Shown: piece after piece, positions 42,599-50,738 of the stretch | How the letters are laid out: the number at the start of each line of letters is the position of its first letter | How positions within the stretch are numbered: the first letter of the stretch is position 1 | Assembly: GCF_042432495.1 (NCBI RefSeq) | Contig: NZ_JBHLXC010000007.1 | Location: forward strand, 62,001-126,000 | DNA length: 64,000 nucleotides | From: Pseudochelatococcus lubricantis | Lineage (GTDB): Bacteria; Pseudomonadota; Alphaproteobacteria; Rhizobiales; Beijerinckiaceae | Reading direction: 5' to 3' | Notes under the pieces: generated by a model | The model's input: the letters and a program-made list of their open reading frames with translations, nothing else | The model's database searches: none | What the model was told of the DNA's origin: nothing | Translations under genes and position numbers: made by a program

Positions 42599-44237
42599 AG
42601 AGTTCCTTCGCGATTTCCCGCAGCCGGTACTTCTGGATCTTGCCCGTCGAGGTTTTCGGGATCTCCGTGAAGATCACGGTGCGCGGGCACTTGAAGTGTG
42701 CCAGGTGCTTGCGGCAATGCGCGATGATGTCCTCTTCCGTCACCGTCTCGCCGGGCTTCAGGTCCACGTAGGCGATGGGCGTCTCGCCCCATTTCTCGTC
42801 GGGCCGGGCCACCACCGCGCAGGAGGAGACGGCGGGGTGCCTGTAGATCGCGTCCTCGACCTCGATGGAGGAGATGTTCTCGCCACCGGAGATGATGATG
42901 TCCTTCGAGCGGTCCTTGAGCTGGACATAGCCGTCCGGGTACATCACGCCGAGGTCGCCGGAATGGAACCAGCCACCTTCGAACGCTTCCTCGGTGGCGG
43001 GCCGGTTCTTGAGATAGCCCTTCATGACGATGTTGCCGCGGAACATCACCTCGCCGATGGTCTCGCCGTCGGCGGGCACCCTCTCCATCGTGACGGGGTC
43101 GATCACCGCAAGGTCTTCGAGGGCGGCGTAGCGCACGCCCTGGCGCGCCTTCTTCGCGGCGCGCGCTTCCTTGTCCAGTTCGTCCCATTCCGGCTGCCAT
43201 TCGTTGACGACGGAGGGGCCGTAGGTTTCGGTCAGCCCGTAGAGATGGGTGACGGCGAAGCCGGCGTCCGCCATGCCGGCCAGCACCGATTCCGGCGGCG
43301 GCGCGGCGGCGGTGTTGAAAGTCACCGTCTGCGGGAATGTCCGCTTGTCAGCGGAGGGCACGTTGAGCAGCGCGGACATGACGATAGGCGCGCCGCACAA
43401 GTGCGTGACGCCGTGGTCGGCGATGGCTGCATAGATCGCCTTTGCCCGCACCCAGCGCAGGCATACGTGCGTGCCGGCCGTCAGCGCCAGCGTCCACGGG
43501 AAGCACCAGCCGTTGCAGTGGAACATCGGCAGCGTCCACAGATAGACGGAGTACCGCCCCATGCCAGCATGGATCGTGTTGGTATAGGCCATCAGCGCTG
43601 CGCCGCGGTGATGGTAGACCACACCCTTGGGATTGCCCGTGGTGCCCGAGGTATAATTGAGGGCGATGGCATCCCATTCGTCATCGGGCCGCGACCACAC
43701 GAAATCCTCGTCGCCGGAGGCCACGAACTCTTCGTAGTCGAGGGTGCCGATGCGCTCGTGCCTGGGATAGGGCGCGTCGTCGCCGTATTCGGGATCGTCG
43801 AAGTCGATCACCAGCGGCTTCACGCTGGCGAGCGCGAGCGCCTCTTTCACCACGCGCGAGAACTCGCGGTCGACAATGAGCACCTTCGATTCGGCATGGT
43901 CGAGCTGGAAGGCGAGAATCGGCGCGTCGAGGCGCGTGTTGAGCGAGTGCAGCACGGCCTTGACCATCGGCACGCCGAAGTGCGCTTCCAGCATGGGCGG
44001 CGTGTTGGACAGCATCACCGACACGGTGTCACCCTTGCCGATGCCGAGCTTCGCGAGCGCCGAGGCGAGCCGGAGCGAACGGCGCCAGAACTCGCTGTAC
44101 GTCCAGCGCGATGCGCCGTGGATGATCGCCACCTGGGAAGGGAACACCTTCGCTGCGCGTTCCAGATAGGAAATGGGCGTCAGCGGCTGGTAGTTGGCCG
44201 GGTTCTTGTCGAGGTCTGTCGCGTAGGGACTGGTCAT
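42597..44237 (-). CDS. AMP-binding acyl-CoA synthetase (DmdB-like)
   Basis: This 546-residue adenylating enzyme activates a carboxylic acid as its CoA thioester. The P-loop is LNYTSGTTGNPKGVVYHHRG. Further core motifs are HLYGLTETYGPSV, GWFHSGDLGVMYPDGYVQLK and DRSKDIIISGGENISSIEVE, and the C-terminal lysine sits in KTSTGKIQKYRLRE. The N-terminal NYQPLTPISYLERAAKVFPS and FPWTLALTAGTHVCLR are typical of the medium/long-chain and methylmercaptopropionate-CoA ligase group. Fatty acid or DMSP-derived substrates are possible. It is divergent from a MerR regulator about 300 bases away. Confidence 0.92.
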   Translation of the reverse strand: MTSPYATDLDKNPANYQPLTPISYLERAAKVFPSQVAIIHGASRWTYSEFWRRSLRLASALAKLGIGKGDTVSVMLSNTPPMLEAHFGVPMVKAVLHSLNTRLDAPILAFQLDHAESKVLIVDREFSRVVKEALALASVKPLVIDFDDPEYGDDAPYPRHERIGTLDYEEFVASGDEDFVWSRPDDEWDAIALNYTSGTTGNPKGVVYHHRGAALMAYTNTIHAGMGRYSVYLWTLPMFHCNGWCFPWTLALTAGTHVCLRWVRAKAIYAAIADHGVTHLCGAPIVMSALLNVPSADKRTFPQTVTFNTAAAPPPESVLAGMADAGFAVTHLYGLTETYGPSVVNEWQPEWDELDKEARAAKKARQGVRYAALEDLAVIDPVTMERVPADGETIGEVMFRGNIVMKGYLKNRPATEEAFEGGWFHSGDLGVMYPDGYVQLKDRSKDIIISGGENISSIEVEDAIYRHPAVSSCAVVARPDEKWGETPIAYVDLKPGETVTEEDIIAHCRKHLAHFKCPRTVIFTEIPKTSTGKIQKYRLREIAKEL

Positions 44238-44488
44238 GAAGTTTCCTCCTGATGGCCGCGATTATGCACATCGGCACGCCGGCGTCATTTGGCCGAAAGT
44301 TCGACAGCCGTATGCCGGATGCGTGCCGCGGACAGCCTTCCGGATCGTGCCATAAGTGGAGGAGCGCGCCATTATAAAAAATGGAGATTCCGGTTGCAGG
44401 CCGGCCGGTTGCGCCAGCCGCGCGAAGGGCCGCCATGCCGCGCGGGCCCGTCCGGGACGCCCGATTTTCGCGCCTGAACTTTCTGCGC

Positions 44489-44519
44489 TTGACTTGGAGT
44501 GCGCTCCAACCCGTAGCTT
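44489..44519 (+). promoter_or_regulatory. MerR-type promoter with dyad in a 19-bp spacer
   Basis: TTGACT (44489-44494) and TAGCTT (44514-44519) are separated by 19 bases that hold the perfect dyad TTGGAG-TGCG-CTCCAA (44494-44509). A long spacer with a centred dyad is the hallmark of MerR-activated promoters. It precedes the MerR gene, so autoregulation is likely. Confidence 0.8.
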
Positions 44520-44547
44520 CCGTTGCGTCGTGACGAAGGCAGGGCTC

Positions 44548-44976
44548 ATGAAGATCGGCGAACTGGCGAGGCGTTGCGGGCTGTCGGCCCATACGATCCG
44601 TTACTATGAGCGGATCGGGCTGCTGCCGCACGCCGACCGGGACCGGTCCGGGCAACGTGACTATGATGCCTCCATCCTGATCTGGATCGACTTTCTCGGC
44701 CGCCTGAAGGCGACGGGAATGCCGATTCGCGACATGCTGCGCTATGCGGCTCTGCGGGAGCGCGGCACCGGCACGGCGGCCGAGCGCCGTCTGCTGCTGG
44801 AGCAGCATCGCGAGCAGGTGCGCGCCAGGGTGGCCGAACTGCAGGACTGCCTTCTCGTCCTCGACACCAAGATCGCCGGCTATGCCGACACGGAACAAAG
44901 GATGCAGGAATATGACGCAACACCACCGGAGCGCCGGCGAAAGCCGGCTGGAACGCGGACAACGCGCGCTCGCTGA
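44548..44976 (+). CDS. MerR-family transcriptional regulator
   Basis: This 142-residue regulator starts MKIGELARRCGLSAHTIRYY, the canonical MerR winged helix, followed by ERIGLLPHADRDRSGQRDYD. A long dimerisation helix contains ERRLLLEQHREQVRARVAEL. There is no cysteine-rich metal site, so it belongs with the AdhR/aldehyde-type or uncharacterised MerR proteins. Its own promoter has the expected 19-bp spacer with a dyad. It overlaps the carboxymuconolactone decarboxylase-like gene by about 65 bases in another frame, so they form one operon. Confidence 0.92.
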   Translation: MKIGELARRCGLSAHTIRYYERIGLLPHADRDRSGQRDYDASILIWIDFLGRLKATGMPIRDMLRYAALRERGTGTAAERRLLLEQHREQVRARVAELQDCLLVLDTKIAGYADTEQRMQEYDATPPERRRKPAGTRTTRAR

Positions 44977-45337
44977 GATCGATGGCGAGGCGGGCGGCAA
45001 GGTCATTGCCGCCCTCGCCGATATCGCCCCTGACTTCGCCACCTACTTGCTGGAGTTCCCGTTCGGCGACATCTACAGCCGTCCGGGCCTCGACATCCGC
45101 GCCCGCGAGATCGCGACCATCGCCGCGCTCACGGCGATGGGGAACGCCGGTCCGCAATTGCGAGTCCATATCGAGGCCGGGCTGAACGTCGGCCTCAGCC
45201 GCTGAGAGATCACGGAGGTCATCATGCAGATGGCCGTCTACGCCGGTTTTCCGGCCGCGCTCAACGGCCTGTTCGCGGCGAAAGAAGTGTTCGCGCGTCA
45301 GGACGCGGAAAACGCGAAGCCGGGGGAGGCGGCCTGA
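44912..45337 (+). pseudogene. Carboxymuconolactone decarboxylase-like gene interrupted by an in-frame TGA
   Basis: The frame from ATG 44912 (ribosome site GGATGCAGG) encodes GQRALAEIDGEAGGKVIAAL, then PLDIRAREIATI-like GLDIRAREIATIAALTAMGN and HIEAGLNVGLSR, and hits TGA at 45203-45205. Without a frame change it continues EITEVIMQMAVYAGFPAALN and GLFAAKEVFARQDAENAK to TGA at 45335-45337. The second part is exactly the usual C-terminal end of this family, so one stop codon splits an otherwise normal gene of about 140 codons. A GGAGG lies 6 bases before ATG 45224 inside the second part, so separate translation of a fragment is possible. Family members include AhpD-like oxidoreductases. Confidence 0.75.
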
Positions 45338-45784
45338 CGGCGGCATCGCGCCGCCAGTCGGCGCCGGTTGCTCCGGACGGAAGGGGCGGGATGGCGATGT
45401 CGTCCGATTGTTGTCGACAGGGAAGCGCGTTCTTCCAGTACTGAAGCTGCGTATTATTTCGTTTTCGATAGTGAACGACGGCAGCGCAGAATTGACGCCG
45501 TCGTCTTATCGCACGGCCCGGCGGCTGATGGACGGGCGGGTCTACCTCGCGCCCCCACGCGGGCGGACCGGAGGAAAATATCGTTGCCGGCGGGTAAAGA
45601 AAAAATGAGCCCGCGGCTTTCCGCAGGTGGGGGGTATTCCGGCTAGAGTTGCCCGATTCGGCGTCTCGGCGAGGAGACGGAGCGGCGGCATGGTCCCGAT
45701 TCCTGTCGGCAGCTCCGGTTCCGTGCCGCGCACGCGGCAATCGCCTCATCGGCCCCCGGCATCCCGGAACCACACGGAACGATC
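45338..45784. other. 447-base gap without a convincing gene
   Basis: Short open frames exist on both strands, for example a 66-codon one at 45408-45608 starting with TTG and ending in a basic RCRRVKKK tail, but none has a good start site or a recognisable domain. A run ATATCGTTGCC..GGTAAAGAAAAAATG near 45580-45607 is AT-richer than its surroundings. I see no RNA gene or clear repeat. Confidence 0.5.
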
Positions 45785-46603
45785 ATGACCGACAACCGCA
45801 ACGCCCCGTCTTCCATCAGCCTCGAACACGACACGCCGGAACTGGCCGAGACCTACGACCGCACCAGCGACCGCCAGTTCGAGCACGGCAAGATCCTCGT
45901 CGCCAGCCTGAACCCGAAGCCGGGCGAGCATGTGCTCGACGTCGGCGCGGGCACCGGGCGCCTCGCCGAGCATGTCGTTTCCCTGACCGGTCCGTCCGGG
46001 CGCGTCGTCGCCGTCGACCCGCTGCCGCTGCGTGTCGAACTGGCGCGCAAACGCGGCCAGGGGCGGTTCGAGACGCAGGTCGCGCAGGCCGAGGACCTCT
46101 CCGCCTTCCCGGACGCCAGCTTCGATGTGGTCTATCTCAACAGCGTCTTCCATTGGGTGGAGGACAAGCCGCGCGCGCTGGCGGAAGCTCGTCGCGTGCT
46201 GAAACCGGGCGGGCGGCTGGGCCTGAATACCCAGAACCCTGACAGGCCGCACGAATTGCGTCAGTTCATCGCCGAGGCCATCGCCGCCACCGGCCTGCCG
46301 TTTTCCGCCGCCGAGGTGCAGCCGACTGTCGGCGTTCCGCAGGCGGAGCTGGAGCCGCTGATAACAGCCGCCGGCTTCAGCAATTATATCGGAACGCTAT
46401 ACAGCTTCACCGATTTTTACGACGGTGTGGATGCGCTGATCGCCTCGTCGACCAGCAGCTCCTTCGGCAACTTCCTCGCTGTGCTGTCGCCGGAGCAGCA
46501 AGCCCGTCTGCGCCGGGAGATCGAGCGGCTGATCGAGACGCGGCGCACGCCCGAGGGCTTCAGGTTCACCCGCCATCTGACCTTCGCCACCGCCCGGGCC
46601 TGA
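45785..46603 (+). CDS. Class I SAM-dependent methyltransferase
   Basis: This 272-residue cytoplasmic methyltransferase has a standard motif I, VLDVGAGTGRLAEHVV. It also has the acidic post-I residue in GRVVAVDPLPLRVELARK and a motif IV-like SFDVVYLNSVFHWVEDKPRA, then LAEARRVLKPGGRLGLNTQN. This is the UbiE/Methyltransf_11 type. The C-terminal part resembles ubiquinone/menaquinone-type or arsenite methyltransferase-like proteins only loosely, so the substrate is open. It stands alone between a gene-poor stretch and a convergent TetR gene. Confidence 0.9.
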   Translation: MTDNRNAPSSISLEHDTPELAETYDRTSDRQFEHGKILVASLNPKPGEHVLDVGAGTGRLAEHVVSLTGPSGRVVAVDPLPLRVELARKRGQGRFETQVAQAEDLSAFPDASFDVVYLNSVFHWVEDKPRALAEARRVLKPGGRLGLNTQNPDRPHELRQFIAEAIAATGLPFSAAEVQPTVGVPQAELEPLITAAGFSNYIGTLYSFTDFYDGVDALIASSTSSSFGNFLAVLSPEQQARLRREIERLIETRRTPEGFRFTRHLTFATARA

Positions 46604-46634
46604 TTCCCGGAGGCGGCGCCGGCGTGAACGGAGA

Positions 46635-47303
46635 CTACGCCGCGGGGGCCTTCACCGCATAGGCGGCGAGGAAGACCCTCACGGCACTCGCCACCGTGGC
46701 GTCGATCGTGGCCGGCGCCGGCGCCGTGTCGCCGCCGAACATCAGTCCCTTGACGATGTTGCCCTGGCACAGGTTGAAGAACTGGAAGGCGGCCATCTCG
46801 CAGTCATCGATCCTGAGGCGGCCGTGCCGGGTCTGGTCGGCGAGCAGGTCGGCAAGGCGCCTGCCGCCCATGCAGGGGCCGGTCTCGAAAAAGGCCTGGC
46901 CGATGCGTGGAAATTTCTCGGCCGCGCCCATCACCAGACGCACCAGCCGGATGTGGTCGGGCCGCACCATCATGGTCATGAAGGACGTCCCGATCCGGCG
47001 CAGCAGGCCCTCGACATCCGGATCCCCGGGATCGAATTCGAACAGCCGCTCCGCGGACTGGCTGCGGTCCACCTTGACGAGGGCCTGGAACAGCTCTTCC
47101 TTGCTGTCGAAATAGGCGTAGATCGTCGCCTTGGAGACGCCCGCCGCGCGGGCGATCTCGTCCATGCTGGAGCCATCGAACCCCTTGTCGAAAAACACGC
47201 GCCGCGCGCCATCGATGATGTCGCGGCGTTTCTTCGATTCCGTGTCCGTGCGTCCGTCCGTTGCCGGAACATGACGAGCGGCGCTGTGGTCGGGTCTGTT
47301 CAT
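46635..47303 (-). CDS. TetR/AcrR-family repressor of the EmrAB-type pump
   Basis: This 222-residue regulator has an N-terminal helix-turn-helix: RRDIIDGARRVFFDKGFDGS, SMDEIARAAGVSKATIYAYF, DSKEELFQALV. The C-terminal domain matches the AefR-like/TetR_C group (AAEKFPRIGQAFFETGP). It is divergent from the emrA and emrB genes. Two perfect inverted 19-base copies containing AAACCGTTCAGTT lie between the genes (47357-47417), as expected for a TetR repressor controlling itself and the pump. ATG 47303 is used because the upstream extension is poorly conserved in type. Confidence 0.93.
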   Translation of the reverse strand: MNRPDHSAARHVPATDGRTDTESKKRRDIIDGARRVFFDKGFDGSSMDEIARAAGVSKATIYAYFDSKEELFQALVKVDRSQSAERLFEFDPGDPDVEGLLRRIGTSFMTMMVRPDHIRLVRLVMGAAEKFPRIGQAFFETGPCMGGRRLADLLADQTRHGRLRIDDCEMAAFQFFNLCQGNIVKGLMFGGDTAPAPATIDATVASAVRVFLAAYAVKAPAA

Positions 47304-47356
47304 GGATGCCTCTTCGTCCACTGAAATAAGGCGCCGGGAAGCCCCTGTCAAAATAT

Positions 47357-47417
47357 TTGACTAAACCGTTCAGTTTGATATTGTCACCACCATCGTAGAA
47401 CTGAACGGTTTAGTCAA
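47357..47417. promoter_or_regulatory. Inverted pair of 19-bp TetR operator elements
   Basis: TTGACTAAACCGTTCAGTT (47357-47375) and its exact reverse complement (47399-47417) are separated by 23 bases. Centre-to-centre distance is 42 bp, four helical turns. Each arm holds AACCGTTCAGTT, an element commonly bound by TetR-type repressors. They lie between the divergent tetR and emrA-like genes. Confidence 0.85.
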
Positions 47418-47443
47418 GCTCCAGGCGGGAAGAGAACGGACAA

Positions 47444-48619
47444 ATGGTGCAGGCAGACAAGGTGGAAGCGGTAGCGCGGCCGCAGGGGCGGGGGGCCGTG
47501 TCGCTGCGCGGCAGGCCGCAGGTCGATGCCGTTCCCGACGAAGTGCCGGACGCGGCGGCTGTCGCGCCGGTGAAGCGCCGCCCGCGCCGGCGGCTGGTGA
47601 TCGCCGGCGTTCTCGTGGCGCTGCTGGCCGGCGGTGCCTGGTACGGGCGCGAGTGGTGGCAGGTTGGCCGTTTCCAGGTGTCGACCGACGATGCCTATGT
47701 CGGGGCCGATACTTCCGTGCTCGCGGCCAAGGTAGGCGGGCATGTCGTCAGCGTCGACGTCACCTCCAACCAGTGGGTGAAGGCGGGCGACGTGCTCGTG
47801 CGCATCGACGACGGCGACTACAGCCTCGCGCTGCGTGCGGCGCAGGACAAGATCGCCACGCAGGAGGCGGCGCTCGGCCGTTTCGACGAGCAGATCAGGG
47901 CGGGGCAGACCAATGTCGATCAGGCAAAGGCACAGCTCGCTGCCGCGAAGGCCGAGCTGACGCGCGCGAGCGTGGAATACGACCGCCAGAACCAGCTTGC
48001 CCGCTCCGACTTCGCGAGCCGCTCGGCGCTCGACAACGCGCGCGCCGCGCGCGACAAGGCGCAGGCGAATACGGATGCGGCGATCGCCGCCATCGCCTCG
48101 GCGCAGGCCGCCATCGCGGTGCTGGCGGCGCAGCGCACGGAGGCCGCCCGCCAGCTTGAGGAATATCGCACCGCGCGCGACAGGGCACAGCGCGACCTCG
48201 ATTTCACCGTGGTGCGCGCGCCATTCGACGGCGTCGTCGGCAACCGGGCGGTGCAGGTGGGCCAGCTCGTGCAGCCCGGCACGCGCCTCGCGGCGCTGGT
48301 GCCGCTCGACGCCGTCTATGTCGACGCGAACTTCAAGGAAACCCAGCTCGGGCGCATCCAGCTGGGCCAGAAGGTGCATATCGTGGTCGACGCCTATCCG
48401 GATGAGGATTTCCAGGGCACGGTGCAGAGCATTTCCCCTGCTTCCGGCTCCGTGTTCAGCCTGTTGCCGCCGGAGAACGCCACCGGCAATTTCACCAAGA
48501 TCGTGCAGCGTATTCCGGTGCGCGTGGCGCTCGATCCGGCGGCGACGGGCAAGCATGAACTGCGTCCGGGCATGTCGGTCACCGCGGTGGTCGATACCCG
48601 CACCGGTGGCCATTCGTGA
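47444..48619 (+). CDS. emrA: HlyD/EmrA-type membrane fusion protein
   Basis: This 391-residue periplasmic adaptor is anchored by one helix (RLVIAGVLVALLAGGAWYG). It has the EmrA-type lipoyl start STDDAYVGADTSVLAAKVGG and HVVSVDVTSNQWVKAGDVLV, a long alanine-rich coiled-coil hairpin (residues about 110-230), the second lipoyl half FTVVRAPFDGVVGNRAVQVG and a beta-barrel with VDANFKETQLGRIQLGQ. It would join the EmrB-like pump to an outer-membrane channel, which is not encoded here. Its stop overlaps the emrB-like start by GTGA. Confidence 0.94.
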   Translation: MVQADKVEAVARPQGRGAVSLRGRPQVDAVPDEVPDAAAVAPVKRRPRRRLVIAGVLVALLAGGAWYGREWWQVGRFQVSTDDAYVGADTSVLAAKVGGHVVSVDVTSNQWVKAGDVLVRIDDGDYSLALRAAQDKIATQEAALGRFDEQIRAGQTNVDQAKAQLAAAKAELTRASVEYDRQNQLARSDFASRSALDNARAARDKAQANTDAAIAAIASAQAAIAVLAAQRTEAARQLEEYRTARDRAQRDLDFTVVRAPFDGVVGNRAVQVGQLVQPGTRLAALVPLDAVYVDANFKETQLGRIQLGQKVHIVVDAYPDEDFQGTVQSISPASGSVFSLLPPENATGNFTKIVQRIPVRVALDPAATGKHELRPGMSVTAVVDTRTGGHS

Positions 48620-50214
48620 CGACGGGGAAGGGCGCTGTGTCCGGCGCCACGGCCCTCCCGGCCCAGCCGGCAGGATCGGCCCAGCTCGACGGAAGGCGGA
48701 TGTTCGCCTTCTTTTGCATGGTGCTGGGCATGTTCATGGCGATTCTGGACATACAGATCGTCTCGGCCTCGCTCGCCGAAATCCAGGCGGGGCTCGCCGC
48801 CTCGTCGGACGAGATATCCTGGGTGCAGACATCCTATCTCATCGCCGAGGTGGTGATGATCCCGCTGTCCGGCTTCCTGTCGCGCGCGCTGTCCACGCGC
48901 TGGCTGTTCGTCGGTTCGGCCGCCGGCTTCACGGCCATGAGCTTCCTGTGCGCGACGGCGACGACGATCGACCAGATGATCATCTACCGCGCGCTTCAGG
49001 GGTTTCTCGGCGGCGGCATGATCCCGACCGTGTTCGCCTCGGCCTACGCGGTGTTCCCGCGTGAAAAGCAGCCCATCGTCGCGCCGATGATCGGCCTCGT
49101 CGCCACGCTTGCTCCCACCATCGGGCCGACGGTGGGCGGCTATCTGACCGACCTTTTCTCCTGGCACTGGCTGTTTCTGGTGAACGTGGTGCCGGGCATC
49201 TTCGTCATCATCGCCACGGCGACCCTGGTCGACTTCGACGAGCCGGACTTCGCACTGCTCGACCGCTTCGACTGGTGGGGCCTGCTGTTCATGGCCGGCT
49301 TTCTGGGCAGCCTCGAATTCGTGCTGGAGGAGGGCCCGACCAACGACTGGTTCGCGGATGAGGCGATCCTGTTCTTCACCGTCATCTGCGCCGTCTCGTC
49401 CATCGCATTCTTCGCCCGGGCGCTGACGGCGGCGGAGCCGGTGGTGGATCTGCGCGCATTCCTTAACCGCAACTTCGCCACGGGTTCGGCCTTCAGCTTC
49501 GTGATGGGCATCGGGCTCTACGGGCTGACCTATCTCTACCCCCTCTATCTCGGCCGCGTGCGGGGCTATTCGGCGCTCATGATCGGCGAGACCATGTTCG
49601 TGACGGGCATCTCGATGTTCCTCGCCGCGCCCCTCGTCGGGCGGCTGACGACGAAGCTCGACCCGCGCCTGATGATCGGCATCGGCTTCGCCGGGTTCGC
49701 GCTCGGCACCTGGCAGGTGACCGGGATCACCAAGGACTGGGACTTCTGGGAATTGCTCGTGCCCCAGATCCTGCGCGGCACTTCGCTGATGCTGGCCATG
49801 GTGCCCATCAACAATCTCTCTCTTGGCACGCTGCCCCCGGCCCAGCTCAAGAACGCCTCGGGCCTGTTCAACCTCACACGCAATCTGGGCGGCGCTGTCG
49901 GCCTCGCGCTCATCAACACGGTGCTGAACAACCGCTGGGATCTGCACCTCGTCCGCTTGCACGAGCATGTGCAATGGGCGAGCGCCACGGCCGTCGAGCG
50001 GCTGGGCAACATGGCGCAGGCCTTCGCCGGCCTCGGCTCGGACGCGCAGTCCGCCGCGCTGAAGCAGATGGCAGGGCTGGTGCGGCGGGAAGCGCTCGTC
50101 ATGGCCTTCGCCGACGTCTTCTTCCTGCTCACCTTCCTGTTCCTCAGCCTCGTGATCGCCGTGCCGCTGATGCGCCGGCCGGCGCAGCCCGGTGCGGGCG
50201 GGGGCGGGCATTGA
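48616..50214 (+). CDS. emrB: DHA2-family MFS multidrug transporter (EmrB-like)
   Basis: This 532-residue inner-membrane proton antiporter of the 14-helix DHA2 family shows MVLGMFMAILDIQIVSASLA (motif D1-type) and SSDEISWVQTSYLIAEVVMI. It also has the DHA2 antiporter segments ALQGFLGGGMIPTVFASAYA and LVATLAPTIGPTVGGYLTDL. A C-terminal periplasmic loop contains NNRWDLHLVRLHEHVQWASA, typical of EmrB. It starts with GTG overlapping the emrA-like stop. With the divergent TetR repressor it forms an inducible drug or toxic-compound efflux unit. Confidence 0.95.
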   Translation: MTTGKGAVSGATALPAQPAGSAQLDGRRMFAFFCMVLGMFMAILDIQIVSASLAEIQAGLAASSDEISWVQTSYLIAEVVMIPLSGFLSRALSTRWLFVGSAAGFTAMSFLCATATTIDQMIIYRALQGFLGGGMIPTVFASAYAVFPREKQPIVAPMIGLVATLAPTIGPTVGGYLTDLFSWHWLFLVNVVPGIFVIIATATLVDFDEPDFALLDRFDWWGLLFMAGFLGSLEFVLEEGPTNDWFADEAILFFTVICAVSSIAFFARALTAAEPVVDLRAFLNRNFATGSAFSFVMGIGLYGLTYLYPLYLGRVRGYSALMIGETMFVTGISMFLAAPLVGRLTTKLDPRLMIGIGFAGFALGTWQVTGITKDWDFWELLVPQILRGTSLMLAMVPINNLSLGTLPPAQLKNASGLFNLTRNLGGAVGLALINTVLNNRWDLHLVRLHEHVQWASATAVERLGNMAQAFAGLGSDAQSAALKQMAGLVRREALVMAFADVFFLLTFLFLSLVIAVPLMRRPAQPGAGGGGH

Positions 50215-50231
50215 CCGGCTTGGCGTGCCGT

Positions 50232-50651
50232 TCAGGCGTCCCGATCCGCGCCCCAATGCCGCGAGATGCGCGGCAGGCTGGTCTCGATCCAGTCCGCCAG
50301 ATCGCGGACCTTCTCCGCCGCTTCCTCGCCGAGCGGCGTGAGGGTGTATTCCACATGCGGCGGCACGATCTTGTAGGCCTTGCGTTCGACCATGCCGTCG
50401 TTTTCCAGCCATTGCAGCGTCTGCGCCAGCATGCGCTCGCTGACGCCGCCGATCCGGCGGCGGAGATCGCCGAAGCGCAGCGTGCCCGACCGCAGCGCGA
50501 TCAGGACCAGCACGCCCCAGCGGCTGGTGAGATGCCGGAGCACCTCCCGCGAGGGACAGGCCGCCGCCATCAGATCGCCGCGCACGAGCTTCTCGGACAG
50601 CGACAGCGGCCGTTGCGGCGCGGGGGTGAGACGATTGGCAGCGGAAGACAT
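50232..50651 (-). CDS. HxlR-family transcriptional regulator
   Basis: This 139-residue winged-helix regulator has the HxlR signature CPSREVLRHLTSRWGVLVLI, whose cysteine is redox-sensitive in relatives such as QorR/HypR. GTLRFGDLRRRIGGVSERML and AQTLQWLENDGMVERKAYKI follow. It is divergent from a QorB-like gene with an 87-base gap, the same pairing as ytfH/qorB in enterobacteria. It probably represses qorB and itself and responds to quinones or electrophiles. The gap contains TTTTGTGCGTACTTACGAAA, which could hold the operator. Confidence 0.92.
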   Translation of the reverse strand: MSSAANRLTPAPQRPLSLSEKLVRGDLMAAACPSREVLRHLTSRWGVLVLIALRSGTLRFGDLRRRIGGVSERMLAQTLQWLENDGMVERKAYKIVPPHVEYTLTPLGEEAAEKVRDLADWIETSLPRISRHWGADRDA

Positions 50652-50738
50652 TCAAGCTAACCTTTTTGTGCGTACTTACGAAAAGTCACCGAAGGCGGTA
50701 TATGACATGGATTACCCAACGCAACAAGGAGTTCGCCC

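Noticed and set aside
45203..45205. TGA in the carboxymuconolactone decarboxylase-like gene as a selenocysteine codon
   Set aside because: The TGA falls in a linker before a helix (LSR-stop-EITEVI), not at a redox-active cysteine position, and no SECIS-like hairpin is evident just after it. A nonsense change is simpler.
45408..45608. A 66-codon ORF with a basic tail in the gap before the methyltransferase gene
   Set aside because: It would start at TTG without a ribosome site and has no recognisable domain. Support is too weak to call a gene.
48394..50655. A 753-codon minus-strand frame opposite the EmrB-like gene
   Set aside because: It is low-complexity Glu/His/Arg sequence without motifs and fully antisense to a transporter with clear family signatures. 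Only the HxlR gene at its upstream edge, in another frame, is real.
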